From Eggerthella timonensis (GTDB lineage: Bacteria; Actinomycetota; Coriobacteriia; Coriobacteriales; Eggerthellaceae), in NCBI RefSeq assembly GCF_900184265.1, contig NZ_FXXA01000002.1, positions 1,780,959 to 1,844,958 on the forward strand: 64,000 bases of DNA, read 5' to 3'. The translations under genes were made by a program, and so were the position numbers. Positions 33,459-43,606 of this stretch are shown here, piece by piece; position 1 is the stretch's first letter; every line of letters begins with the position of its first letter. The notes beneath the pieces were generated by a model. The model was not told the DNA's origin and did not search any database. It was given only the letters and a program-made list of their open reading frames with translations.

Positions 33459-35580
33459 CCAAACGCTTCGCTTCGTACATGGCCTTGTCCGCGCAATCGT
33501 AGAGATCGAGGTAGCTCTCGTCCCCCTCAGTCGCCCGATGCGCCCCGATGCTCACCGTGAAGGGGCGCCCTTGGGCCAGCGACTCGAGCCGCACGCGCTC
33601 CCCGAGCTCGGCGCAGCGCGTTTCGAGGGCCTCCTTGCTGATGGGGCCGCCGAGGCACACGGCGAACTCGTCGCCTCCGAAGCGGCTGACGGCATCGCTT
33701 TCCCGAAACGAAGCCTCGAGCGCGCGGGCCAGAAGGCACAGGGCCTCGTCGCCCGCCTTGTGGCCGTACGTGTCGTTCACGTTCTTGAAATCGTCGATGT
33801 CGATGACGGCGAACCCGCCGATCTCCTTGCGCGCAGCGAGGTCGGCCGCCGTCTCGCGAAGCGCCCCCACCGTGAGCAGGCCGGTGAGGTCGTCCTGCTC
33901 GGCGACCGCTTTGAGGCGCTCCTTCTCCGCCCTGATGATGGCGAGCGCTTTCGACCGGTTGCGCGCGTACGCCACGGTGAGCACGACGATCAGGAGGGTG
34001 AACAGCACGCCGCAGGCGATGATCGTCTTCGCATTGGCCTCCACGAACCGGCTGAGCGTCATCTCGCGGTCCTGCAGGATCTCGCCGTAGATGGCGTCGT
34101 TGACGGTCCCGGCCGGCATCTCGCGGATGGCCTCGTTGAATGCGCGCAGCAGCGCGGAATCGCAGTCGGGAGCGATCGCGAAGCAGAAGTCGCTGGGGAT
34201 GTCGGCGTTTACCAGGGATGTCACGTTGCGCAAGCCTTTTGCGTTGATCAGGTACGAGGTCGTGAACCCTTCGGCGTAGGTGTAGTCGGCATCCCCTGAG
34301 CTCACCGCTTCGATGCAGTCCTCGAGCGTCTCGCAGATCAGCGTTCCCTCTTTGATGCTCATGCTTCCTGCGGCCCCTCTCGACACGGCGAGGCGCTGGT
34401 CGTCGAGGTTCGAGGCATCGCTGCTTTCGCGCACCACGAGACACTGGTACGACGACAGGTACGGGGTGCTGAGCGAGAGGCCGTACTGCCGGGCGAAATC
34501 GAAATCGTGGATGATACCGGCGATTGCATCGAGGTCGTACTGCTCGACCGCGTCGTTCCAGTTGTCGGGGTTGGGGATGGGGACGCACTCGATCTCGAGC
34601 CCCGTGTACGAGGCGATGAACTCGAGCGTCGCTTTCGACGCCCCGACGGGCTCGCCGGTGGACTCGTCGATGTCTTGGATGGGCGCGGCGCCGGCGAGGT
34701 AGCCTACGCGCACGGGCTCGCTGCGTCCGACGAAGGCCTGCAGGTCCTTCGACAGCGTCTGAGAGCCCCTCGCGCCGCTGAAGTACTTGTCGTACAGCTC
34801 GATGCTCAGCGAGGGCTCGGACTTCTCGATCTGGGTGATCGCCTCGTTCAGAGAGGAGACGACGTCCTGCTCGCCTTTGGCCACGGCGAAATAGAACGGG
34901 TTGGCCCCGAGCGTCGCCACGACGTGCATGCCCTCGACGGGGCCGATGTCCGATCCGACGAGCGCGTCGGCGCGTCCGGACAGCACGGCTTCGACCTGCT
35001 CGTTCGAGTCCTCGCACTCGACGCGCTCGAAACCGATGCCGTTCATGTCGCAGAACGTCTGGGCCGTCTGGGTGCTTTTCGGCGAAGAGCCTACGAAAGC
35101 GACGCGCAAGGTCTCCCGCGCGTAGACGTTGACGTCGGTGAGGTCTTCGTTGGCGTCCGACGCCAGCAGCGCCGTGTGGGCCGTGCCGTAGGACTTGATG
35201 GCGAAGTCGTAGCGTTGCGCGTACGCATCGCTGTAGTTCATAGCGCCCATGATGTCCACTTCGCCGGATTCCAGCATGCCGAGGAGCGTGACGAGCTGCT
35301 CGTTGAGGTCGCCCTCCACTCGCACGAACTCGTACTTCCAGTCCGTGAACTGCGCGATCCTTTCGAGGTACTCGTAGGTGTAGCCGGAATAGGCGCCGTT
35401 TTCGTCCATTTCGGTCAAACCGGTCTGGTCGGGCCATGCGACGCGAATCGTGCGCCGATCGTCTGCGGGGGCGCTGCCTTCGTCGTCGGCGTACGCCTGT
35501 CCGGCGACGGCGCATACGAGCGCGACGGCGGCCACGAGGGCGAACGTCGATGCGACGAGCCGTGAGTACACCTGCTTCAT
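33433..35580 (-). CDS. Diguanylate cyclase with tandem solute-binding sensor domains
   Basis: 715 residues. A Sec signal (about 1-32, ending AYAD) is followed by two SBP_bac_3-type domains outside the membrane (about 40-270 and 280-530), one membrane helix (TIIACGVLFTLLIVVLTVAY) and a cytoplasmic GGDEF domain (about 560-715). The catalytic motif is RFGGDEF, with the inhibitory I-site RESD five residues before it, so an active and feedback-controlled c-di-GMP synthase is expected. The ligand of the amino-acid-binding-like sensors is unknown. The ATG at 35580 has AAAGGAGG upstream. Confidence 0.93.
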   Translation of the reverse strand: MKQVYSRLVASTFALVAAVALVCAVAGQAYADDEGSAPADDRRTIRVAWPDQTGLTEMDENGAYSGYTYEYLERIAQFTDWKYEFVRVEGDLNEQLVTLLGMLESGEVDIMGAMNYSDAYAQRYDFAIKSYGTAHTALLASDANEDLTDVNVYARETLRVAFVGSSPKSTQTAQTFCDMNGIGFERVECEDSNEQVEAVLSGRADALVGSDIGPVEGMHVVATLGANPFYFAVAKGEQDVVSSLNEAITQIEKSEPSLSIELYDKYFSGARGSQTLSKDLQAFVGRSEPVRVGYLAGAAPIQDIDESTGEPVGASKATLEFIASYTGLEIECVPIPNPDNWNDAVEQYDLDAIAGIIHDFDFARQYGLSLSTPYLSSYQCLVVRESSDASNLDDQRLAVSRGAAGSMSIKEGTLICETLEDCIEAVSSGDADYTYAEGFTTSYLINAKGLRNVTSLVNADIPSDFCFAIAPDCDSALLRAFNEAIREMPAGTVNDAIYGEILQDREMTLSRFVEANAKTIIACGVLFTLLIVVLTVAYARNRSKALAIIRAEKERLKAVAEQDDLTGLLTVGALRETAADLAARKEIGGFAVIDIDDFKNVNDTYGHKAGDEALCLLARALEASFRESDAVSRFGGDEFAVCLGGPISKEALETRCAELGERVRLESLAQGRPFTVSIGAHRATEGDESYLDLYDCADKAMYEAKRLGKGRFVIA

Positions 35581-35763
35581 GATGCCTCCTTTGGACGGAT
35601 CGAGGCTGCGCTGCGCGAAGGTAGCCCGTTCGCAACCCAACGAGTATACACCAACGGGGGGGTGCGCTAAAGACGAACCGATGGCCCGAATGTGCTTGCC
35701 CCCCCCCTCGCTGTTATACTCATGCGGAACCTGTTATCGATTTCGACTCAGAGAGGTGAGCCG

Positions 35764-36540
35764 ATGGAATCAGCCCTGTCCGCACGAGGACTGCGGAAAT
35801 CGTTCAAGCTTTCCGCCAAGCAACGCAAGCTCGAGCGCACCGATGCGCCCGTGAAGGTCGCGGTGGACGGATTGTCGTTCGACGTGCACCGCGGCGAGAT
35901 CTACGGGCTGCTCGGCCCGAACGGCGCCGGGAAGACCACGACGCTGCGCATGCTGGCCGCGCTCGTGAAGCCCGACGAGGGCGACGCGTTCGTGGAAGGC
36001 GCCTCCGTCGTGTCCGACCCCGCTCGCGTGCGCAGCCTCATCGGCTTCTTGACGAGCGAGCTCAAGCTGGAGGACGTGTTCTCGCCCGACTACCTGTTCG
36101 ACTTCTTCTCGGAGCTGCACCATGTCGATGCTCCCGTGCGCGACGAGCGCAAGCGCGCGCTGTTCGAGCGGTTCGGCATCGACCGCTTCGCCCAGACGAA
36201 GGTGGCCGACCTGTCCACCGGCATGAAGCAGAAGGCGTCGCTGGCCATCTCGCTCGTGCACGACCCGCGGGTCATCATCTTCGACGAGCCCACGAACGGC
36301 CTCGACGTGCTCACGGCCAAGACGGTGACCGACTTCCTGTTGGAACTGGCCGCCGAGGGCAGGACGGTGCTCCTGTCCACCCATATCTTCAGCCTCGTAG
36401 AGAAGGTATGCGATCGCGTGGGCATCGTCATCGACGGGCGCATGGTGGCCTCGGGCACGCTGCCGGAGGTGGCGGGGGAGCGTTCGCTCGAGGACGCGTT
36501 CTTCGACTTGTACGCGGAAACGGCAGGTGAGGCCTCATGA
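35764..36540 (+). CDS. ABC-2 exporter, ATPase (NatA-like)
   Basis: 258 residues. Walker A LGPNGAGKTT, signature LSTGMKQKASLA (in place of LSGGQ), Walker B VIIFDEPTNGLD and the His switch LLSTHIF are intact. The ATG at 35764 follows GAGAGGTGAG. The next gene starts inside its stop codon (ATGA), so ATPase and permease are coupled. Such pairs export Na+, drugs or peptides; the substrate is not evident. Confidence 0.93.
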   Translation: MESALSARGLRKSFKLSAKQRKLERTDAPVKVAVDGLSFDVHRGEIYGLLGPNGAGKTTTLRMLAALVKPDEGDAFVEGASVVSDPARVRSLIGFLTSELKLEDVFSPDYLFDFFSELHHVDAPVRDERKRALFERFGIDRFAQTKVADLSTGMKQKASLAISLVHDPRVIIFDEPTNGLDVLTAKTVTDFLLELAAEGRTVLLSTHIFSLVEKVCDRVGIVIDGRMVASGTLPEVAGERSLEDAFFDLYAETAGEAS

Positions 36541-37709
36541 AAAGCAGCGCCTTCGTCATCGCGCGCAAGGAGTTGGCGCGCTTCTTCAGCAACAAGGCCT
36601 CGGCGTTCGTGTCCATCGCGCTGCCTGGCCTGCTGATCTTCTTCATGTGGACGTTCATGGGCGACGCCATGGGCGGCATGTTCAATCCCGACGACAGCAA
36701 GCGGCCCGTGGTGGCCGTGGTGAACGAGCCGGCCAGCGTCGAGGCGCTCGCCTCCGCCGCGGGCATCGATGTGGTGCCCGAAACCGCGCTGCCCGACGCC
36801 GACGAGATGCGCGAGCGCATCGAGCAGGGCGATGTGAAGGCGTTCGCCGCGTTCCCCGACGGGTTCGACGCCGATGTGGCGGCGTACGATCCCGCATCGG
36901 GCGCTCCGGCGCCGCAGGTGGAGATCTTCTACAACTCCGCCGACCCCGATTCCAGCCGGGCGCATTCGTCGTTCGCCGCGATGCTGGACGCCTACGAATC
37001 GTCGCTGTCGAACCGCTTCGACGTCAACGCGGGCGAGGGAGGCTACGACGTGGCCAAGGAGCGCGACGTCGCGGGCAGCATCGTGGTGTCCATCGTGCCG
37101 CTTTTGCTGCTCATCCTCGTGTTCACGAGCGTCATGTCCATCGCCGCAGAATCGGTGGCGGGCGAGAAGGAGCGCGGCACGATGGCGACGCTGTTGGCAA
37201 CGCCTATCAACCGGCGCGACATCGCGCTGGGCAAGGTGCTGGCCATCACCGCTATCGGCCTGCTCATCGCTGTGTCGAGCGCGCTCGGCATCTTCGCGGG
37301 GCTGCCCAGCATCATGCAGGGGGCCGTGGACGTGAACGTGTACGGCCCGACGGACTACCTGCTGCTGGCGCTCGTCATCCTGTCGACGACGCTGCTCGTC
37401 GTCATGCTGATCACCATCGTGTCCACCCTGGCCAAGTCGGTGAAAGAGGCCACGATGTACCTGACTCCGCTCATGATCGCGGTCATGCTCGTTGGCATCC
37501 TCGGCATGTTCGGCGACGCGAAGGCGGACATCGGGTACTACTTCATCCCCCTGTACAACGCGGTGCAGTGCATGATCGGCATCTTCTCGTTCGATTTCCA
37601 ACCGATCAACGTGGTCGCTTGCGTGGTCAGCAACCTCGTGTACACCGCCGCGGGCGTGGCGGTGCTGCAGCGCATGTTCGACAGCGAGCGCCTCATGTTC
37701 GCCCGCTAG
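36537..37709 (+). CDS. ABC-2 exporter, permease (NatB-like)
   Basis: 390 residues. One N-terminal membrane helix, an extracytoplasmic domain of about 150 residues (VAVVNEPASVEALASA to the GGYDVAKERDVAG region), then five C-terminal helices with the ABC-2 landmark GEKERGTMATLLATPINRRDI. This layout matches NatB/YhfP-type permeases. It overlaps the ATPase gene by four bases. Confidence 0.92.
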   Translation: MKSSAFVIARKELARFFSNKASAFVSIALPGLLIFFMWTFMGDAMGGMFNPDDSKRPVVAVVNEPASVEALASAAGIDVVPETALPDADEMRERIEQGDVKAFAAFPDGFDADVAAYDPASGAPAPQVEIFYNSADPDSSRAHSSFAAMLDAYESSLSNRFDVNAGEGGYDVAKERDVAGSIVVSIVPLLLLILVFTSVMSIAAESVAGEKERGTMATLLATPINRRDIALGKVLAITAIGLLIAVSSALGIFAGLPSIMQGAVDVNVYGPTDYLLLALVILSTTLLVVMLITIVSTLAKSVKEATMYLTPLMIAVMLVGILGMFGDAKADIGYYFIPLYNAVQCMIGIFSFDFQPINVVACVVSNLVYTAAGVAVLQRMFDSERLMFAR

Positions 37710-37717
37710 CTCCGGGC

Positions 37718-37797
37718 GGGATGAGACAGAGGGACGGGGTAATTGTCTCATTTTGCGGGCAAAATGAGACAATTACCCCGTCCCTCTGTCTCATCCC
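37718..37797. repeat. Giant perfect hairpin (39-bp stem), REP-like
   Basis: 37718-37756 and 37759-37797 are perfectly complementary over 39 bases with a 2-base loop (GG). It contains GAGACAGAGGGACGGGG, a motif resembling REP sequences associated with Y1-family (TnpA-REP) transposases in other gut bacteria; that resemblance is from memory. It lies nine bases after the exporter stop codon and would also stop transcription. Confidence 0.85.
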
Positions 37798-37983
37798 CGT
37801 CCCCTGCCTCGGCCGGTTTCGCGCTGAGCGCGACCGATTTCGCTATCGTCAAAGTCTCGTAACCTCCCTGTCATCTGGGAAGATGCCGTGCATGCTAGAC
37901 TGATCGGTGCATTCCTACATCGACCAGTTGACCGCGGCGCCCCTCGTAGATCGCGGCCGAGAACCATACGGGAGGCGTCAAGC

Positions 37984-38715
<732 letters not shown>

Positions 38716-38722
38716 GCGCGCC

Positions 38723-39544
38723 ATGATCACGAGAAGGACATTCATCCGCACGTCGGCGCTGGCCGCGGCGACGCTCGCGCTCGGAGGGACGGCGGGCGCC
38801 CTCGTCGGCTGCGCCGCCGACCCGAACGTGTTGCGCGTGGGCACGAAGATCGACGTGCCCGGCTTCGGCTTCCAGAACCCCGAGACGGGCAACATCGAGG
38901 GCATGGAAGTGGACATCGCGCGCGAGTTGGCGAAGCGCATCAAGGGCAGCCCCGACGCGCTCAAGGTGACCGGCGTGAACGTCACCACGCGCGGCGCGAT
39001 GCTCGACAACGGCACGCTCGATGCGACGCTGGCCACCTTCACCATCACCGAGGCGCGCAAGAAGAGCTACAACTTCTCGCGCCCGTACTACACCGACCAC
39101 ATCGGGGTGCTCGTGAAGAAGTCGTCGGGGATCGTCGATCTGGCGGGCCTGGACGGCAAGACCGTGGGCGTGGCGCTGTCGGCCACGACGCGCGACAAGC
39201 TGACCGCCGCCGGCGACGAGATCGGCATCCACATGAACTTCGCCGAGTACTCGACGTATCCCGAGATCAAGATCGCGCTGGTCACCGGCCGCGTCGACGC
39301 GTTCTCGGTGGACCGTTCCATCCTCAACGGCTACGTGGACGACTCCACCATGCTGCTGGACGCGCAGTTCGCGCCCCAGGAGTACGGCGTGGCCACGAAG
39401 AAGTCGAACACCGAGCTTGCCGACCAGGTGGACGCCGCCATCGCCGGCATGGCCGATGACGGCACGCTCGCCGCGCTCCAGCAGCGGTGGGGGCTGTCCA
39501 CCGAGAAGCCCGGCGAGGGCGAGGGAGGCGCGTCCCATGCTTGA
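38723..39544 (+). CDS. Polar amino-acid ABC importer, substrate-binding protein
   Basis: 273 residues. The N-terminus has a twin-arginine-like RRTFIRTS followed by a hydrophobic stretch and a lipobox LVGC, so it may be a Tat-exported lipoprotein. The rest is an SBP_bac_3 fold (LRVGTKIDVPGFGFQNPETG, GMEVDIARELAK, ATFTITEARKKSYNFSRPYY), typical of glutamine/glutamate-type binding proteins. Seven bases follow the ATPase gene; the next gene overlaps by eight bases. Confidence 0.92.
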   Translation: MITRRTFIRTSALAAATLALGGTAGALVGCAADPNVLRVGTKIDVPGFGFQNPETGNIEGMEVDIARELAKRIKGSPDALKVTGVNVTTRGAMLDNGTLDATLATFTITEARKKSYNFSRPYYTDHIGVLVKKSSGIVDLAGLDGKTVGVALSATTRDKLTAAGDEIGIHMNFAEYSTYPEIKIALVTGRVDAFSVDRSILNGYVDDSTMLLDAQFAPQEYGVATKKSNTELADQVDAAIAGMADDGTLAALQQRWGLSTEKPGEGEGGASHA

Positions 39545-41243
39545 TATCTTCGCGCCCTACAAATGGGAGGCGCTGTTCGAGCGCTGGCCCGACATCCTGG
39601 CCGCGTTCGGCACCACGGTGGGCATCTCGGTGCTGGCGCTGGTCATCGCGCTGGCGCTGGGCATCGTGTTCGGCGTGCTGTCGGTATCGCGCATCCCCGT
39701 GCTGCGCGGCATCACCCGCGTGTACGTCGAGGTTGTGCAGAACGTGCCGTTGCTGCTGCAGGTGTTCGTGTTCTACGCCATCTTCCCCTTGCTCGGCCTG
39801 TCGCTGGCCGCGTTCTGGATCGGGGTCCTGGCCATCGGCATCTACCACGGCGGCTACATCTCCGAGGTGGTGCGCTCCGGCATCGGCTCCATCCACCGCG
39901 GGCAGTTCGAGGCGGCGAAGAGCCAGGGCTTCTCGTACTGGCAGTCGATGTTCGTGATCATATTGCCCCAGGCCATCCGCATCATCATGCCGCCATTGGC
40001 CGTGCAGGCCGCGAACCTCGTGAAGAACACGTCGGTGCTCGCGCTCATCGCGGGCGGCGAGCTCATGTACTTCTCGAACTCGTTCGCGGGGGCGACGAGC
40101 TACTACGGCCCGGTGTACGTGGTTGCGGCGCTGCTGTACTTCGTCATCTGCTTCCCGCTGTCGCGCCTGGCGCTGTACCTCGAGCGCCGCACGCGCTCTC
40201 ATAGGCACCTGGCCACCGGCGACGCCACCGAGGCGCTGTCCGAGGACACGATGGAGGTCACGCCGGGCACGCACGACATCACGGGCCGGGCGGCGGCGGA
40301 CACGATGGCCGGCGGCGTGCAGACCATGTACGGCACGGTGGACATCGCGCCGGCGCGCGTGGCGCCCTCGCCGCGCCACCCGCTGCACGCGCTCGCCGAG
40401 GACGCGCTCGAGCCGGGCGTGGCGCCGGAGGATCCGTACGACCAGACCTTCACCGGTAACCAGGCTGCCGAGATCGCCGACGAGATCGGGCGCGAGATCG
40501 CGCAGGAGATCGCCGAGCAGTGCGGCGACGACGAGGCGTGCGCCGCTCGCATCATGCGCACGAAGTCGGGGCGCGTGAAGGCGCACCGTCGCCTCGAGCG
40601 CCGGGTCGCCGCGCGCCGCGGCGTCGAGGGTGCGCGCGGGTCGGGGGCGGCGATGCCCACGACGCCCGACGCCGCCGCCGAGGGCGCGCGCGACGGGCGG
40701 GCGCGCCATCGCTCGCCCGAGGCCGACGACGCGCTCGCCTCGCGGGCCGAGACGGTGACGAGCGACCGTATCACGAGCGACGTGCGACGTCGCGTTGACG
40801 AAAGCGCGCAGGCCCAGGCCGCGCGCGACCGGGTCCGCGACCGCGCGGAGCTGGGAGAGGAGGCTTTCTTGGATAACGACTACCTGCCGGGCGAGCTGGA
40901 GCAGCCCGATGAGCGCATCGCCCAGGTGCGCGCGCCGCACGACGAAGCCGATTTCGACGCCGAGGCCGAGGACGCCGCGGAGCGCGAAAGCCGCCGCGAG
41001 CGCCGCGAGGAGCATCGCGCAAAACGTCGAGAGCGACGCGAGGCGCGCGAGCGGGCCGACGAGACCGGCGGTCCTCAGACCGTGCAGCCCGACGACGTGC
41101 GCCTCGACGAGGAGGCGGACGAAGCGCTCGAGGACGCCGAGGAGGCGGCCGAGATCGACGAGCGCTCCATGGACGTGGAGCGCAGCGAGCTCGCCGCGGG
41201 CGAAGAGGCCGCCACGACCGACGACGGGCGGAAGGATCGCTGA
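39537..41243 (+). CDS. Amino-acid ABC permease with a 350-residue charged tail
   Basis: 568 residues. Residues 1-220 are a complete HisM/GlnP-type permease with the EAAKSQGF loop. Residues about 221-568 are hydrophilic, low-complexity and rich in Arg, Glu, Asp and Ala, with no membrane segment or recognised domain; normal permeases end near 220-230. The tail is in frame without a stop and its neighbours overlap tightly (8 bases with the binding protein, 1 base with the next permease), so the frame is real. The tail is expected in the cytoplasm and may act as a scaffold. Confidence 0.85.
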   Translation: MLDIFAPYKWEALFERWPDILAAFGTTVGISVLALVIALALGIVFGVLSVSRIPVLRGITRVYVEVVQNVPLLLQVFVFYAIFPLLGLSLAAFWIGVLAIGIYHGGYISEVVRSGIGSIHRGQFEAAKSQGFSYWQSMFVIILPQAIRIIMPPLAVQAANLVKNTSVLALIAGGELMYFSNSFAGATSYYGPVYVVAALLYFVICFPLSRLALYLERRTRSHRHLATGDATEALSEDTMEVTPGTHDITGRAAADTMAGGVQTMYGTVDIAPARVAPSPRHPLHALAEDALEPGVAPEDPYDQTFTGNQAAEIADEIGREIAQEIAEQCGDDEACAARIMRTKSGRVKAHRRLERRVAARRGVEGARGSGAAMPTTPDAAAEGARDGRARHRSPEADDALASRAETVTSDRITSDVRRRVDESAQAQAARDRVRDRAELGEEAFLDNDYLPGELEQPDERIAQVRAPHDEADFDAEAEDAAERESRRERREEHRAKRRERREARERADETGGPQTVQPDDVRLDEEADEALEDAEEAAEIDERSMDVERSELAAGEEAATTDDGRKDR

Positions 41244-41905
41244 TGAGCGACATCGCCGCCCTGTTCACGTGGGTCAACATGCGCTTCCTGTTGCAGGGGC
41301 TCGGCATGACGCTGCTCATTTCCGCCCTGGCCATCCTCTGCTCGGTGGTGCTCGGCACGGTCATCTCGGTCATGCGCACGTCGAACGTCCGCGTGCTGCG
41401 GGGCATCGCCACGGTGTACATCGAGATATTCAAGAACACGCCGCTCCTGCTGTGGATCATGTTCACGTTCTTCGTGGCCCAGCTACCGCCCATCGGGGCA
41501 GCCGTGCTGGCGTTCACGCTGTTCACGAGCGCGAGCGTGGCCGAGATCGTGCGCGGAGGCCTGGCCAGCGTGCCGCACGGCCAGTACGAGGCCGCCAAGT
41601 CGCAGGGGTTCTCCGCGGTGCAGACCTACGCGGTGATCATCCTGCCGCAGGCGCTGCGCAACATGGTGCCCGCGCTGCTGTCGCAGTTCGTAACCACCAT
41701 CAAGGACACGAGCTACCTCTGGGGCGCCATGGCGCTGCAGGAGCTCATGGGTCGCGGCATGATCCTCATGAACAGCTACAACTCCACTGTGCAGATCTTC
41801 GCCATCTTCGGCATCATGGCGCTCATCTACTTCATCGTGTGCTTCACGCTGTCGCAGATCGTGCGCGCCTACCAGCGCAGGCTGAAGGAAGCCCGCACGG
41901 CGTAG
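41243..41905 (+). CDS. Polar amino-acid ABC importer, second permease
   Basis: 220 residues, five membrane helices, with the EAAKSQGFSAVQTY loop that docks onto the ATPase. Its start shares one base with the preceding stop. It is the standard-length partner of the tailed permease. Confidence 0.94.
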   Translation: MSDIAALFTWVNMRFLLQGLGMTLLISALAILCSVVLGTVISVMRTSNVRVLRGIATVYIEIFKNTPLLLWIMFTFFVAQLPPIGAAVLAFTLFTSASVAEIVRGGLASVPHGQYEAAKSQGFSAVQTYAVIILPQALRNMVPALLSQFVTTIKDTSYLWGAMALQELMGRGMILMNSYNSTVQIFAIFGIMALIYFIVCFTLSQIVRAYQRRLKEARTA

Positions 41906-41989
41906 AAGGGGATGCGGGCGCGTTTCCCTGTTATCTCCGAATGCCGCGCGAAGTCGAAGGGCGCCGTACGGCTTTATCCGGCTGGAGCC

Positions 41990-42138
41990 CCGTCTGACGG
42001 AGGCTCGCCGACCGGGCCCGTGTTGGGACCCTGTCCGCCGGAGGCTCGCCGATCGGACCGGTGTCGGAGCCTCGCCCGCCGGAGGCTCGCCGATCAGCCC
42101 CGCGTCAGCCCCGTCCGCTGGGGCCTCGCCGACCGGAG
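41990..42138. repeat. GC-rich tandem repeat, period about 41 nt
   Basis: Four copies of a core GGAGGCTCGCCGA (last copy GGGGCCTCGCCGA) start at 41999, 42040, 42081 and 42120, with diverged spacers. It fills part of the 505-base gap 41906-42410; no convincing gene is present there. Confidence 0.7.
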
Positions 42139-42162
42139 TTCCTCCATGTGACAGTGAAGAAG

Positions 42163-42328
42163 GGCCGATCTGCGGCAAAATCGGGTTTTTGGCAGTGCGG
42201 AAACGCGTTTCTCGCGGAGGCGGTGAGGCGACCAGGCATTTTGCCGACGGCTTGATGGTCGGGTGCTTTCTCTCGGCGTTCAAAACGGGAAAACGCTGCC
42301 AAAAATCCGATTTTGCCGCAGATCGTCC
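42163..42328. repeat. Long inverted-repeat element D (166 nt)
   Basis: Arms 42163-42195 and 42296-42328 pair at 31 of 33 positions (28 of 29 over 42167-42195/42296-42324). A perfect internal palindrome GAAACGCGTTTC lies just inside the left arm (about 42200-42211). Unlike the other elements, its ends are GGGCCG and TCGTCCC rather than TGG and CCA; TGGCAG and CTGCCA occur at the inner end of the arms instead. Confidence 0.75.
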
Positions 42329-42410
42329 CCTGAAAAGCGCGCGAAAGAGAACCTGGGTCGCGCGGCGAGCCGCTCAGTTCCGCGGCGCGCCGCTTGCTGG
42401 GTCGTCGACG

Positions 42411-42878
42411 CTACTGCACGTAGGCGAGGTAGGGAAGGTAGTCCTGCGCGCTTTCGGGCACGGCGAGCGTGATCGTCTGGCCGTAGGCTTCGACGGAAAT
42501 GTAGCCAGGGTCGTCGTAGGTGGTGATGGTGCCGTTCACGCCGGCGGCGCTGCCGTCGATGGTGCCGGTGGGCGTGGCGGAGGAAGGCAGCGAGGCGGCT
42601 TGCCACTCGTCGATGTTGAGCTGCTCGATGGCTTGATCCACCTGGCTCTCGCTGAGGCCCGTTGCGGCGACGATGCTCGCCTTGTTGTCCTCGAGGGCGC
42701 TCTTGGCCTTGTCCTTGAGGCCGGCGGCGTCGATGGCGGCGTTCGCGGCGGCCGCTTTCGCGTCGTTCGCGAGGTCGCTCGCGGGGCCCGCGTCGGCGCC
42801 CGAAAGGGCGAACACGCCCACGATGCCGACGATGATGAGGGCGATCAGCCCGAGGAACACGCCCAGAACTCGTTTCAT
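42411..42878 (-). CDS. Membrane-anchored protein of unknown function
   Basis: 155 residues. One N-terminal membrane helix (about 4-26) is followed by an extracytoplasmic part: an Ala/Lys-rich helix (about 30-70), a short helical segment (ATGLSESQVDQAIEQL) and a small beta-rich end (GTIDGSAAGVNGTITTYDD). The ATG at 42878 has GGGAGG upstream. No family recognised; no operon partner. Confidence 0.72.
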   Translation of the reverse strand: MKRVLGVFLGLIALIIVGIVGVFALSGADAGPASDLANDAKAAAANAAIDAAGLKDKAKSALEDNKASIVAATGLSESQVDQAIEQLNIDEWQAASLPSSATPTGTIDGSAAGVNGTITTYDDPGYISVEAYGQTITLAVPESAQDYLPYLAYVQ

Positions 42879-43140
42879 GGCATACCTCCCGTTTGTCGGC
42901 CCGACGGGCCGTGCGTTCGGCGGGACGCCGCCGCTGCTTCGTTCGTGGTGCGGCGAGATTTCAGCGGTGCGGCGATTCGGCGGCTCATCCCTTGTCTTCA
43001 AGGGTACCCGACATACGGCCGCTTCACAAAACGCCCCCAGCATCTTCAACGCACGGTGACGAAATCCCCATCCGATTTCCGGAAGTCGCGGCGTGCCGTC
43101 GCGCCGCTGCGGCGTGACGTGGAGCCTGCGTGGGATCCGC

Positions 43141-43347
43141 ATGCGCCTCGCGCACTATGACGTTGTCGATGCCATTATCGCGGCGCGCGCCGAAGAGAAC
43201 CTCACCCAGCGTGAGCTGGCGCAGCGGTGCGGCATGAAGCAAAGCGCGTTCGCGCGCCTGGAATCCGGCAACGCCAACCCCACGATCGAAACGCTTCAGC
43301 GCGTGGCCGAAGGCCTCGGCAAGAAGCTCAGGATCAGCTTCGTCTAG
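43141..43347 (+). CDS. Small XRE-family DNA-binding protein
   Basis: 68 residues, a single helix-turn-helix domain (LTQRELAQRCGMKQSAFARLE, NPTIETLQRVAEGLGKKL) like HigA/HipB-type antitoxins. No toxin gene is adjacent on either side, so it is either a lone regulator or a remnant. The ATG at 43141 has only a weak ribosome-binding site. Confidence 0.68.
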   Translation: MRLAHYDVVDAIIAARAEENLTQRELAQRCGMKQSAFARLESGNANPTIETLQRVAEGLGKKLRISFV

Positions 43348-43606
43348 CGCGGCTCCTCGGGCGCGGATCGCCTTGTGCGGCTTTCCGACGGCCTCGTCGC
43401 GTGCGGCGCTCTTGTTTTTCGCCAGCTTGGCAATTTTTCGCCCTCCCCGCGAGAAATCGTGTATGCTAACACCTGCTGCGCCCGGACGGCGCGGCGAACG
43501 CGCGCCTGCAAGCGCGCCCATCCCCGCACACGTTAATAAATAGGTGGGGCAACCGTGTGAATGAAAGGCTGCGGGAGGCGGCCGGAACAGGACAGGAGGG
43601 AACCGC

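Noticed and set aside
41912..42151. 79-codon open frame downstream of the second permease
   Set aside because: It consists mainly of the 41-nt tandem repeat and has no ribosome-binding site or recognisable domain.
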